From NCBI RefSeq assembly GCF_011365745.1, contig NZ_JAAOBY010000002.1, positions 600,044 to 664,043 of the forward strand: a stretch of 64,000 bases of DNA, read 5' to 3'. Both the position numbers and the translations under genes were made by a program. The stretch is from Flavobacterium turcicum. GTDB taxonomy: Bacteria > Bacteroidota > Bacteroidia > Flavobacteriales > Flavobacteriaceae. How positions within the stretch are numbered: the first letter of the stretch is position 1; each line of letters opens with the position of its first letter. This document shows, piece by piece, positions 1 through 8,565 of this stretch. The notes beneath the pieces were generated by a model. The model was not told where the DNA came from. It made no database searches and saw only the letters and a program-made list of their open reading frames with translations.

Positions 1-579
1 ATAGGTCCATGTGTGTCTATTTTTGGATCGGCGAGAACAAAGCCGGAGGATCCAAATTACTTATTGGCAGAAAAAATTGCTTACAAAATTAGTAAAGCGG
101 GTTACGGCGTAATTACAGGCGGTGGTCCTGGAATTATGGAAGCGGGTAATAAAGGTGCGCATTTAGGCGGTGGAATCTCTGTAGGATTGAATATTGAGTT
201 GCCATTTGAGCAGCATTTTAATCCGTACATTGACACTGATAAAAACTTAAACTTTGATTATTTCTTTGTTCGCAAAGTAATGTTTGTGAAATATTCTCAA
301 GGATTTGTTGTGATGCCAGGAGGTTTTGGAACATTGGATGAACTTTTTGAAGCGATCACATTAATTCAAACCAAAAAGATTGGAAAATTCCCGATTATAT
401 TGGTAGGAAGCAGTTTTTGGTCTGGGTTGCTTGACTGGGTAAAAACGGTACTTGTAGAAAAAGAAAAAACAGTGAGTCCTCAAGATTTAAACTTAATTAA
501 GATTGTAGATACCGAAGATGAAGTTGTGGCAGTAATTGATGCCTTTTATAAAAAATACGATTTATCTCCTAATTTTTAA
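1..579 (+). CDS. LOG family protein (TIGR00730-like), 5'-partial
   Basis: This is the C-terminal part of a Rossmann-fold LOG-family protein, a group including cytokinin riboside 5'-monophosphate phosphoribohydrolases often mislabelled lysine decarboxylase. The frame is open from base 1 (it reads IGPCVSIFGSAR), so the true start lies left of the window. A GTG at 13 is inside this conserved N-terminal block and is probably not the start. Family signatures are visible: GGGPGIMEAGNKGA and the PGGFGTLDE nucleotide/catalytic motif. An intrinsic terminator follows at once. The family call is firm; the actual substrate in Bacteroidota is not known from sequence. Confidence 0.88.
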   Translation: MGPCVSIFGSARTKPEDPNYLLAEKIAYKISKAGYGVITGGGPGIMEAGNKGAHLGGGISVGLNIELPFEQHFNPYIDTDKNLNFDYFFVRKVMFVKYSQGFVVMPGGFGTLDELFEAITLIQTKKIGKFPIILVGSSFWSGLLDWVKTVLVEKEKTVSPQDLNLIKIVDTEDEVVAVIDAFYKKYDLSPNF

Positions 580-586
580 CACGATA

Positions 587-619
587 AAGAAGCTGCTCAC
601 AACAGCTTCTTTTTTTTTT
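587..619 (+). terminator. Intrinsic terminator after the LOG-family gene
   Basis: A perfect 9-bp stem (AAGAAGCTG at 587-595 with CAGCTTCTT at 603-611) and a 7-nt loop are followed by a run of ten T. It lies 8 bp after the stop codon. Confidence 0.9.
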
Positions 620-696
620 GGGTAAAATTTGACTCATAGCAAGCATTTGTATTCCATAATAAGTATATTTATTTTTTAATACAGCCCTACCCGATT

Positions 697-3522
697 TTGA
701 AGAAATTATTTTTTACCACACTTTGCCTCCTAGCTGTTTTGCTTCCCGCTCGAATGTTGGGACAACAGGAATCTAAAATACAGCTGACATGGCTTCCGGA
801 ACTCAAAAGTTTTGAAGTTAGTCAACAAATTAGCTTTACGAATGAAACTAAAGACACTTTAAAATCGATTGTTTTAAACGATTGGAATCATGCGTACTCT
901 AGTAAAACTACTCCGTTAGCCAAACGCTTTTCAGATGAATTTTACAGAGGATTTCATTTGGCAAAAGAAGAAGAACGTGGCAGTACTCAAAACCTGAGCA
1001 TTACCAACGCACAACAATTGCCATTAATTTGGAAGCGACCTGAAAAACATCCTGACTTGATAGAATTTACGCTACTTCAGCCTTTGTTACCGGGAGAAAA
1101 AACAATACTTTTATTGCGCTACAACAGTAAAATTCCGCATGATAAGTTCACCAAAATTGGTTACAATGATTCAGGTAGTGTTTATTTAAAAAATACTTTT
1201 TTGTTTTTGGCACGCTATGAAAATCATGATTTTGTGCGGTACAGCAATTACAACCTTGATGATGCAACTAATGCCATTACTAACTTAGAAGTTATTATTG
1301 CTACGCCTAACAATTGGATAATTACTACCGATTTGAATGTTAATGAAGCAGCAATAGAGCAAAACTCTGTTTATCAAGGAACGGGGAAAAACAGAACTGA
1401 TTTCTCGCTCAGCCTTCAACCCAAACCTAGCTTTTACAGTTACAATAATTCCTTGCTTAATGTATGGACCGACTTAAAACAAAATAAAGTTAATGACATT
1501 CAAAAAGCCATAAGCGTAGACCGAATTGTTCAATTTACGCATTCTTTTTTAGGGAATTATCCGCAGCAAAATATAATGGTTGCGCAGGCCGATTATGATA
1601 AGAATCCGTTTTATGGATTGAACCAATTGCCTTCGTTTTTGAGTCCGTTTCCCAATGAATTTTTATTCGAAATAAAATTTTTAAAAACTTATTTGAACAG
1701 TTTTTTAAAAAATAGTTTGCATCTTGATCCCAGAAAAGACAATTGGCTTTACGACGGTTTACAAGTATATTTAATGATGCAATACATTGAAAACTATTAT
1801 CCTGATAGTAAACTGATTGGTAACTTAGCAAAGTTAAAATTGTTGAAACCTTTTAGTCTTGCTGACGTAGAATTTAATGATCAGTATAGTTATTTTTACA
1901 TGCTTATGGCGCGCAAAAATTTAGATCAAGCGCTTGGAGAACCTAAAAGTTCCTTGATAAAATTTAACGAGCAAATTGCTAACAAGTACAAAGCTGGTTT
2001 GAGTTTGAAATATTTGGACTCGTACCTGCAAAACGATGTGTTACGAAGCACAATACTTGAATTTTACCAAAATAATCAAACAAAAAATAGCACCAGAACT
2101 GATTTTGAAACCATTTTAAAAAGTAAAACTGCAACTAATTTGGATTGGTTTTTTAACACCATTATCAACTCCAGATCGATTGTTGATTACAAATTTAAAA
2201 ACGTTTCATCAACCAAAGACAGTATTACATTTTCGGTTAAAAATAAAACAGGAACTCAAGTACCTGTGCCCATTTTTGGTTTAGCAAAAGGGAAAATAGT
2301 TTATCAAAAATGGTTCTATATCAAAGCCTGTGACACCACAATGACGATTCCGCGCCAAGCGATAGACAAAATAGTGATTAATTTAAAAAATGAAGTTCCT
2401 GAATATAATTTACGAAACAATTGGCATAAACTAAATGGTTTTTTTCCGAATAACAGACCTTTGAAATTTGCCTTTTTTAAAGATTTAGAGGATCCTTATT
2501 TCAATCAGATTTTGTTTTTACCTTCTATATATTATAACTTTTATGACGGTTTAACGCCCGGATTACGTTTGCATAACAAGACTATTTTAGACAAGCCGTT
2601 TACGTTTGATGTCAATCCGTCCTACTCAACAAAGTCGCAAAATTTGTCCGGTGCTGCTGCCTTCGTGGTCAACCAAAATATCAGAAATAGTAACTTGTTT
2701 AATATAAAATATGGTCTAAGTGCCAACTATTTCAATTATGCACCAGATGCAAGTTATTTACGCTTCAATACTTCGGTGCAAATGCGCATTCGTGAACCAA
2801 ATTTTAGAGACAACCGCAAACAATTTATATTGCTACGTCAAATTAACGTAGATCGCGAAACAAGTGCTTTTGTTAACGATAATTCTCCAAACAATTATTC
2901 AGTACTTGATTTACGCTACAGCAACAACAAAACCGAGGTCACCAATCATATCAATTTTACTGCTGTAACCCAATTTTCAGGAAAATTTGGTAAAGCCACC
3001 GCGGAAGTTGAGTTCAGAAAATTATACGAAAACAACCGCCAATTGAATTTGCGCTTGTATGCAGGACACTTTTTATACAACAAAACCGATTCGGATTATT
3101 TTAGTTTTGCTCTCGATCGCCCTACTGATTATTTGTTTGATTACAATTATTTAGGACGATCTGAAAGCAGTGGCTTATTTAGTCAACAATACATCATTGC
3201 CGAGGGCGGGTTTAAATCTAAATTAAACACGCCATTTGCCAACACTTTTTTAAGTAGTTTAAATGCTAGTGTGAGCATTTGGAATTGGATCGAAGTATAT
3301 GGTGATGTCGGAATTTTAAAGAATCGAAGCCAAAAAGAACGCTTTGTTTTTGATAGCGGCGTAAGATTAAACCTAGTTACCGACTATTTTGAACTCTATT
3401 TTCCAGTGTATTCTAGCAATGGTTGGGAGATTTCTTCGAATAATTATAACGAAAAAGTACGTTTTATCGTAACATTTTCACCTAAAACATTAATCAATCT
3501 TTTTAGCCGAAAATGGTTTTAA
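697..3522 (+). CDS. M1-peptidase-like protein with C-terminal outer-membrane barrel region
   Basis: A 941-residue exported protein. It begins with a TTG codon, chosen because it gives a clean signal peptide (MKKLFFTTLCLLAVLLPARMLGQ). Residues about 25-480 look like the N-terminal beta-sandwich and catalytic region of M1 (gluzincin) aminopeptidases, with a WLYDG segment near residue 350 where active enzymes have WLxEG. The expected HExxH zinc motif upstream of it is not present (the stretch reads FEIKF), so peptidase activity is doubtful. From about residue 590 to the end, alternating aromatic and polar strands and a terminal WF suggest an outer-membrane beta-barrel. It is monocistronic. The two-part architecture is my inference; the substrate is unknown. 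Confidence 0.6.
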   Translation: MKKLFFTTLCLLAVLLPARMLGQQESKIQLTWLPELKSFEVSQQISFTNETKDTLKSIVLNDWNHAYSSKTTPLAKRFSDEFYRGFHLAKEEERGSTQNLSITNAQQLPLIWKRPEKHPDLIEFTLLQPLLPGEKTILLLRYNSKIPHDKFTKIGYNDSGSVYLKNTFLFLARYENHDFVRYSNYNLDDATNAITNLEVIIATPNNWIITTDLNVNEAAIEQNSVYQGTGKNRTDFSLSLQPKPSFYSYNNSLLNVWTDLKQNKVNDIQKAISVDRIVQFTHSFLGNYPQQNIMVAQADYDKNPFYGLNQLPSFLSPFPNEFLFEIKFLKTYLNSFLKNSLHLDPRKDNWLYDGLQVYLMMQYIENYYPDSKLIGNLAKLKLLKPFSLADVEFNDQYSYFYMLMARKNLDQALGEPKSSLIKFNEQIANKYKAGLSLKYLDSYLQNDVLRSTILEFYQNNQTKNSTRTDFETILKSKTATNLDWFFNTIINSRSIVDYKFKNVSSTKDSITFSVKNKTGTQVPVPIFGLAKGKIVYQKWFYIKACDTTMTIPRQAIDKIVINLKNEVPEYNLRNNWHKLNGFFPNNRPLKFAFFKDLEDPYFNQILFLPSIYYNFYDGLTPGLRLHNKTILDKPFTFDVNPSYSTKSQNLSGAAAFVVNQNIRNSNLFNIKYGLSANYFNYAPDASYLRFNTSVQMRIREPNFRDNRKQFILLRQINVDRETSAFVNDNSPNNYSVLDLRYSNNKTEVTNHINFTAVTQFSGKFGKATAEVEFRKLYENNRQLNLRLYAGHFLYNKTDSDYFSFALDRPTDYLFDYNYLGRSESSGLFSQQYIIAEGGFKSKLNTPFANTFLSSLNASVSIWNWIEVYGDVGILKNRSQKERFVFDSGVRLNLVTDYFELYFPVYSSNGWEISSNNYNEKVRFIVTFSPKTLINLFSRKWF

Positions 3523-3675
3523 TCGAAATTAATGAGTGCTTTTTATTGCATAATTATCATTTTTAAAGCAATAAAATTACATATATAAAAAAAATAAGTT
3601 TCATTTTATTAGAATAAATTGAAAAAATTAAAATCTATTTTCATCAAACTATTATGAAAAGAACTTGCTTTTCAG

Positions 3676-3683
3676 TAAATTTG
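3676..3683 (+). promoter_or_regulatory. -7 element for the E1 gene
   Basis: TAAATTTG fits the Bacteroidota -7 consensus TAnnTTTG and lies 25 bp before the ATG at 3709. No clear TTG -33 element is found at the usual spacing, so this is a partial promoter match. Confidence 0.45.
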
Positions 3684-3708
3684 TAGCTTAAAGTGATGCT
3701 TTTCAATT

Positions 3709-6117
3709 ATGATAAAAGAAAAAACCAATAGTACGTTGACATTTGAAGATTTCAAAATCGAAGTTTTAAAGGACTACACCACCGCTATTATTAGCCGCGA
3801 ATGCAGTTTATTAGGACGAAAAGAAGTATTGACAGGAAAAGCCAAATTTGGAATTTTTGGCGATGGAAAAGAAGTGCCGCAATTGGCTATGGCCAAAGCA
3901 TTTCAAAACGGCGATTTTAGATCGGGCTACTATCGCGACCAAACTTTTATGATGGCTATTGGCGAATTGACCATGCAACAATTTTTTGCAGGTTTATATG
4001 GCCATACCGATATTGAACAAGATCCAATGTCAGCAGGTAGACAAATGGGCGGGCACTTTGCTACGCACAGTTTGAATGCTGATGGTTCTTGGAAAGACTT
4101 AACCAAACAAAAAAATTCAAGCTCAGATATATCTCCTACTGCGGGTCAAATGCCACGTTTGTTAGGTTTGGCGCAAGCATCTAAAATCTATAGAAATGTA
4201 AAAGGTATTCCAAACGCTGCTAATTTTTCGAATCAAGGAAATGAAATTGCTTGGGGTACAATTGGGAACGCAAGTACTTCTGAAGGATTATTTTTTGAAA
4301 CGATAAACGCTGCTGGTGTTTTACAAGTACCTATGGTAATGAGTGTTTGGGATGATGAATACGGAATTTCGGTACATGCAAGACATCAGACTACCAAAGA
4401 AAATATTTCTGAAATATTAAAAGGATATCAGAAAGAAGAAGATACCAACGGCTATGAAATTCTTCGTGTAAAAGGATGGGATTATGCTGAGTTAATTACG
4501 ACGTATCAAAAAGCGGCGCAAATTGCTCGTGAAAATCACATTCCAGTATTAATTCACGTAAATGAACTAACACAGCCTCAAGGACACTCTAGTTCAGGAT
4601 CACACGAGCGTTACAAAAACAGTGATCGTTTAGCTTGGGAAAGAGAATTTGACTGTATCCGTCAGATGAGATTGTGGATGATTGCCATTAATATTGCCTC
4701 GCCAGAAGAAATTGACGCCATTGATGCACAAGCTAAAAAAGACGTAATGGAAGCTAAAAAAGCAGCATGGAATGCCTTTTTAGAACCAATCATTGCCGAT
4801 CAAAAAGCATTAGTTGCACTATTGAATGAAATTGCGGCAACGAGCGAACATAAAGAAGCTATCACTAATTATGCAAATGAGTTAAACGCTATTAAATCTC
4901 CTTTGAAGAAAGAGATTTTAGTAACCGCTCGTAAAGTATTGCGTTTAATTGTTGCTGAAAGTGGAAAAGCCGTTTTAGCTAATTGGATTAATGAGTATAC
5001 TCAAAAAGAGCAAAAGAATTTTAGTAGCAATTTATTTTCAGAAACTGAAAAGAACGTTTTCTCTGCTCAAAAAGTGTTGCCTGTTTACGCAGACGATGCC
5101 AAAGAAGATACTGATGGACGTATGATTTTGCGTGATAACTTTGATGCTATTTTTACAAAATATCCAGAAACTCTAATTTTTGGAGAAGATGCTGGAGCCA
5201 TTGGTGACGTTAACCAAGGTTTAGAAGGAATGCAAGAGAAATACGGTGAGCTACGTGTTGCCGATGTTGGAATTCGCGAAGCAACCATTTTGGGTCAAGG
5301 TATTGGAATGGCCTTGCGTGGTTTACGCCCTATAGCCGAAATTCAGTATTTAGATTATTTATTGTATGCTATTCAAATCATGAGTGATGATTTAGCTACC
5401 CTTCAATACCGTACAGTTGGTAAACAAAAAGCGCCACTAATTATTCGTACACGCGGTCACCGTCTGGAGGGAATTTGGCATTCAGGTTCACCAATGGGAA
5501 TGATTATTAATGCAGTTCGTGGTATCCATGTTTTGGTTCCTCGCAACATGACACAAGCTGCTGGTTTTTATAACAGTTTGTTAGAATGTGATGAACCTGC
5601 ATTGGTTATCGAATGTTTGAACGGCTACCGATTGAAAGAAAAAATGCCTTCAAATTACGGTGAGTTCAAAACTCCAATTGGAGTAATCGAAACTTTAAAA
5701 ACTGGAAACGACATTACACTTGTTTCTTACGGTTCTACGCTACGATTGGTTCAACAAGCTGCGAAAGAACTCAGTGAAGTAGGTATTGATTGTGAAATTA
5801 TCGATTTACAATCTTTATTACCTTTTGATATCAATCAAGATATTGTAAAAAGTATTCAAAAAACAAATCGCTTGTTAGTAATTGACGAAGATGTACCTGG
5901 CGGAGCTTCAGCTTTTATCTTACAACAAATTATAGAACAACAAGACGCTTACGCTTACTTAGACAGCAAGCCTCAAACACTTACTGCTAAAGCGCACCGT
6001 CCAGCTTACGGAACTGACGGTGATTATTTTTCGAAACCATCTGCAGAGGATATTTTTGAAAAAGTTTACGATATGATGCACGAAAGTAATCCTGCACTTT
6101 ATCCAAGTTTATACTAA
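3709..6117 (+). CDS. Fused 2-oxo acid dehydrogenase E1 (alpha + beta subunits)
   Basis: An 802-residue thiamine-diphosphate-dependent E1 component, most likely of the branched-chain 2-oxo acid (2-oxoisovalerate) dehydrogenase complex, acting in the cytoplasm. The alpha-type half is roughly residues 1-400; the cofactor-binding region around residues 180-215 includes GNASTSEGLFFETINAAG. The beta-type half starts near residue 460 (ILRDNFDAIFTKYPETLIFGEDAG) and carries the PGGASAF region near 730. Most bacteria encode these as two genes; a single fused chain is common in Bacteroidota. It is monocistronic with its own terminator. Substrate (branched-chain versus pyruvate) cannot be settled from sequence alone. 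Confidence 0.88.
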   Translation: MIKEKTNSTLTFEDFKIEVLKDYTTAIISRECSLLGRKEVLTGKAKFGIFGDGKEVPQLAMAKAFQNGDFRSGYYRDQTFMMAIGELTMQQFFAGLYGHTDIEQDPMSAGRQMGGHFATHSLNADGSWKDLTKQKNSSSDISPTAGQMPRLLGLAQASKIYRNVKGIPNAANFSNQGNEIAWGTIGNASTSEGLFFETINAAGVLQVPMVMSVWDDEYGISVHARHQTTKENISEILKGYQKEEDTNGYEILRVKGWDYAELITTYQKAAQIARENHIPVLIHVNELTQPQGHSSSGSHERYKNSDRLAWEREFDCIRQMRLWMIAINIASPEEIDAIDAQAKKDVMEAKKAAWNAFLEPIIADQKALVALLNEIAATSEHKEAITNYANELNAIKSPLKKEILVTARKVLRLIVAESGKAVLANWINEYTQKEQKNFSSNLFSETEKNVFSAQKVLPVYADDAKEDTDGRMILRDNFDAIFTKYPETLIFGEDAGAIGDVNQGLEGMQEKYGELRVADVGIREATILGQGIGMALRGLRPIAEIQYLDYLLYAIQIMSDDLATLQYRTVGKQKAPLIIRTRGHRLEGIWHSGSPMGMIINAVRGIHVLVPRNMTQAAGFYNSLLECDEPALVIECLNGYRLKEKMPSNYGEFKTPIGVIETLKTGNDITLVSYGSTLRLVQQAAKELSEVGIDCEIIDLQSLLPFDINQDIVKSIQKTNRLLVIDEDVPGGASAFILQQIIEQQDAYAYLDSKPQTLTAKAHRPAYGTDGDYFSKPSAEDIFEKVYDMMHESNPALYPSLY

Positions 6118-6138
6118 GAACAATAAAGTAATACCACA

Positions 6139-6177
6139 AAGTCCCAATCTGCTTGCTGTAGATTGGGACTTTTTTTT
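6139..6177 (+). terminator. Intrinsic terminator after the E1 gene
   Basis: A 12-bp stem, AAGTCCCAATCT with AGATTGGGACTT, around a 9-nt loop is followed by a T run. Confidence 0.92.
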
Positions 6178-6288
6178 AGATATCATTTGAAGTAAAACTA
6201 TTTTTTAAAGCCGATGGCTACTTGAACAACAGTTAAATAAATAGGAGTTATCATTTAAAGCCGTAATTTTAATAAAAAAAGAAATCAC

Positions 6289-6582
6289 ATGGAAAAATTT
6301 GCATTATTAGCAAGATTAGAAGCCAAACCTGGCAAAGAAGAAGAAGTTGCAGCTTTCTTAAAAAGCGCTTTGCCGTTAGTTCTTGATGAACCTGAAACCG
6401 TAAATTGGTACGGATGGCAAATTGGCGCTTCTACCTTTGGAATTTTTGATACTTTTGAAACCGAAGAAGGAAGAAAAGCGCATTTAGCGGGAAAAATAGC
6501 CGAAGCCCTAATGGCAAATGCTGGAACATTATTAGCACAAGATCCAGTTATCGAATTTGTAGATTTATTAGCTGTAAAATAG
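6289..6582 (+). CDS. ABM-domain (antibiotic biosynthesis monooxygenase-like) protein
   Basis: A 97-residue dimeric ferredoxin-like ABM-domain protein. The opening EKFALLARLEAKPGKEEEV and the central WYGWQIG...FGIFDTF pattern are typical of small stand-alone ABM proteins (YgiN/quinone monooxygenase-like and related). It has no signal peptide and is predicted cytosolic. It is flanked by terminators, so it is monocistronic. Members range from quinol monooxygenases to stress proteins of unknown substrate; no specific reaction can be assigned. Confidence 0.8.
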   Translation: MEKFALLARLEAKPGKEEEVAAFLKSALPLVLDEPETVNWYGWQIGASTFGIFDTFETEEGRKAHLAGKIAEALMANAGTLLAQDPVIEFVDLLAVK

Positions 6583-6661
6583 AGATAGATTTGATTTTAT
6601 AAGAGTAAATAGCTCAATTAAACTTATAATCTGCAACAATAAAATCTAAATTAAATGTTAT

Positions 6662-6696
6662 AATGCCAACGTAAATTTTTATGTTGGCATTTTTTA
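6662..6696 (+). terminator. Intrinsic terminator after the ABM gene
   Basis: AATGCCAAC (6662-6670) pairs with GTTGGCATT (6683-6691) around a 12-nt loop, followed by T-rich DNA. It lies 80 bp beyond the stop codon. Confidence 0.85.
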
Positions 6697-6726
6697 TTTA
6701 AATTTAAACTTTATAAAAAACAAAGC

Positions 6727-7404
6727 ATGAAAACCTTAGAATCCCTATTTCAAGAATTAAATAACATCAAAGTAATTGACGCTTCAATTGATTACCAATA
6801 TTACACTCCACTAGACTTATCCCCTTCTAATACAGATTTAGAACACATTAAAGATAGTAATTCAACCGATTTTGAAATTTATATCGAAAACCTTTTGCAA
6901 AAGCGCAATGCCAAAGTAGCTTATGGTGGTTACAATGAAAAACGCAATTTGTACAAGCGAAGTGAAAAATTCAATGATGAAACTACTGATGAGCGCAACA
7001 TACACCTTGGTTTGGATTTATGGATAAAAGCGGGAACTTCCGTTTTAGCGCCTTTAGACGGACATATTCATAGTTTCAATTACAACACCGGTTTAGGAGA
7101 TTATGGCCCTACCATAATTTTAGAGCATCAAATTGAGGAACATAAATTTTATACGCTCTACGGGCATTTATCGTTAGAAAGTATTAGTCATATTGCCATT
7201 GGCGATTCAGTTCAACAAGGCAATCAAATTGCTACTTTGGGCGATGCGAGTGTTAATGGTGATTATGCTCCGCACTTACATTTTCAAATTATTAAAGAAA
7301 TCCCGAATGCATCAGGAGATTATCCAGGAGTATGCAATAGTAAAGATCTTCAGCATTTTTTAGAAAACTGTCCAGATCCAAATCTTTTACTTAAAATTTA
7401 TTAA
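6727..7404 (+). CDS. M23-family (LytM-type) metallopeptidase
   Basis: A 225-residue protein with a complete M23 peptidase core. HLGLDLW (residues about 97-103) supplies the first His and Asp ligands, YGHLS lies mid-domain and HLHFQI (about 186-191) supplies the last His motif. These enzymes cleave peptide cross-links in peptidoglycan. There is no signal peptide or membrane segment, which is unusual for a wall hydrolase and suggests a cytosolic or non-classically located member. It is followed one base later by a lipoprotein gene, so the two form an operon. Confidence 0.85.
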   Translation: MKTLESLFQELNNIKVIDASIDYQYYTPLDLSPSNTDLEHIKDSNSTDFEIYIENLLQKRNAKVAYGGYNEKRNLYKRSEKFNDETTDERNIHLGLDLWIKAGTSVLAPLDGHIHSFNYNTGLGDYGPTIILEHQIEEHKFYTLYGHLSLESISHIAIGDSVQQGNQIATLGDASVNGDYAPHLHFQIIKEIPNASGDYPGVCNSKDLQHFLENCPDPNLLLKIY

Positions 7405-7405
7405 G

Positions 7406-7882
7406 ATGAAAAAAATACTTGTATTGTGCGCTATTGTACTCTTTATTGGTTGTAAAACAAAGCAAACAGTAATTGTACCTGAAATTAAGGAAGGTAAAAA
7501 TGTCAAGCTGCCAACCGCAGCACTAAACGACAATCAAAAAAACAAGTCATATGATTTAGGAAAGCGCGTTTTGATGACGTGTAACACTTCAAAATTCAAA
7601 CCTTTTACTACTGCAGAAGCTACTGCCTCAGTTATTAAAAATACAACCGAAGCACGATTGACAAAAACCTGCACTCGTTTTAGACAATATTATGGTTCTT
7701 TTATTGATTTGCAATTTGTTGAAGCTTACGTTAACAAAGCGGATCAAATTACTATTTACAGATACAAGGCTCAGTATACCAAAAAAGTAGCCAATAAAGA
7801 ACTACGCGTTAGTATGAATGCAGACAACAAAGTAACAGCCATAAAATCGCTAGATTGGGTAGATTATTTTCCAATTAATTAA
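7406..7882 (+). CDS. Hypothetical lipoprotein
   Basis: A 158-residue protein of unknown function. It has a lipoprotein signal peptide ending in the lipobox LFIGC (Cys at residue 16), so it should be lipid-anchored. The mature part is short, basic and rich in beta-prone segments, with no domain I recognise. It begins one base after the M23 peptidase gene, which points to co-expression and perhaps a shared envelope role. A strong terminator follows. Confidence 0.75.
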   Translation: MKKILVLCAIVLFIGCKTKQTVIVPEIKEGKNVKLPTAALNDNQKNKSYDLGKRVLMTCNTSKFKPFTTAEATASVIKNTTEARLTKTCTRFRQYYGSFIDLQFVEAYVNKADQITIYRYKAQYTKKVANKELRVSMNADNKVTAIKSLDWVDYFPIN

Positions 7883-7910
7883 AACTAATTTTAAATTAAA
7901 AAATTGCTTT

Positions 7911-7940
7911 AAAGAGAGGTCTATGACCTCTCTTTTTTTT
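7911..7940 (+). terminator. Intrinsic terminator after the lipoprotein gene
   Basis: AAAGAGAGGTC and GACCTCTCTTT form an 11-bp perfect stem with a 3-nt loop, running into a T tract. Confidence 0.92.
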
Positions 7941-8171
7941 AATGTAACCGCACTATTTATTTGATTTTCATTTTTTTTGGATGCCATTTCTAATCTTATT
8001 CCCAGCATCGAATTAAGGTCTTTAGTTCCTTTTTTATACTTTAAATAAAAATGGTAGAATTCATCTAACTACTTCATTAAAACTTATACAGTATTACAAC
8101 TTATCAAGCGAATATATCTTTTTTGAGTATATACTAGAAAATAACTTTTTGGCTGCTCGTACCTCTATAAA

Positions 8172-8223
8172 ATCGATTAAAAGACATTTTTTATCGATTA
8201 AATGCGATTTTTAATAGATTAAG
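8172..8223 (+). promoter_or_regulatory. Three direct repeats at 21-bp spacing, candidate activator site
   Basis: ATCGATTAAA occurs at 8172 and 8193, and an 8/10 match (ATAGATTAAG) occurs at 8214. The spacing is exactly 21 bp, two helical turns. The last copy ends about 22 bp before the TTG of the putative promoter at 8246. Direct repeats with this phasing are typical of response-regulator (for example LytTR-type) binding sites; the cognate regulator is unknown. The rest of the gap between 7941 and 8565 is AT-rich and holds nothing else I can assign apart from the promoter and a short ORF. Confidence 0.5.
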
Positions 8224-8245
8224 TAAGAAATAAATGCTTTAAAAT

Positions 8246-8276
8246 TTGGTTAGTAATAAAAGATAAATCATTTTTG
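8246..8276 (+). promoter_or_regulatory. Putative promoter of the T9SS repeat-protein gene
   Basis: TTG (8246-8248) and CATTTTTG (8269-8276, one mismatch to TAnnTTTG) are separated by 20 nt. It would give a leader of about 285 nt before the ATG at 8566. Confidence 0.4.
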
Positions 8277-8376
8277 TATTGTTTATATGCTACAATAAAC
8301 AATTCGCTGAATTATAATTCATTAGCAACATTTAATACACTAAATTTACTATTAACAACATTAAACAACAAAAACT

Positions 8377-8475
8377 ATGAAAATTAAAAAACTACTTTAT
8401 TGTTACATATCGTTTTTGGGCGATAAGTCAATTACAAATCCCAAACGATTAACACCACGGCATTCACTAACCTGA
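8377..8475 (+). CDS. Short ORF in the long leader (32 codons)
   Basis: ATG AAA ATT AAA AAA opens a 32-residue frame (start MKIKKLLYCYISFLG) that closes with TGA at 8473-8475. It lies within the predicted leader of the 1273-residue protein. It could be a leader peptide or a degenerate signal-peptide remnant. There is no conservation evidence available, so it is only a candidate. Confidence 0.25.
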   Translation: MKIKKLLYCYISFLGDKSITNPKRLTPRHSLT

Positions 8476-8565
8476 AAAGAGGGTATTCCCTTACTTTCTG
8501 CAAAGGAACATTGTCAACCTCGCTTAAGATCCAATTAATAATCATTTATGTAAAAAACAACTAAC

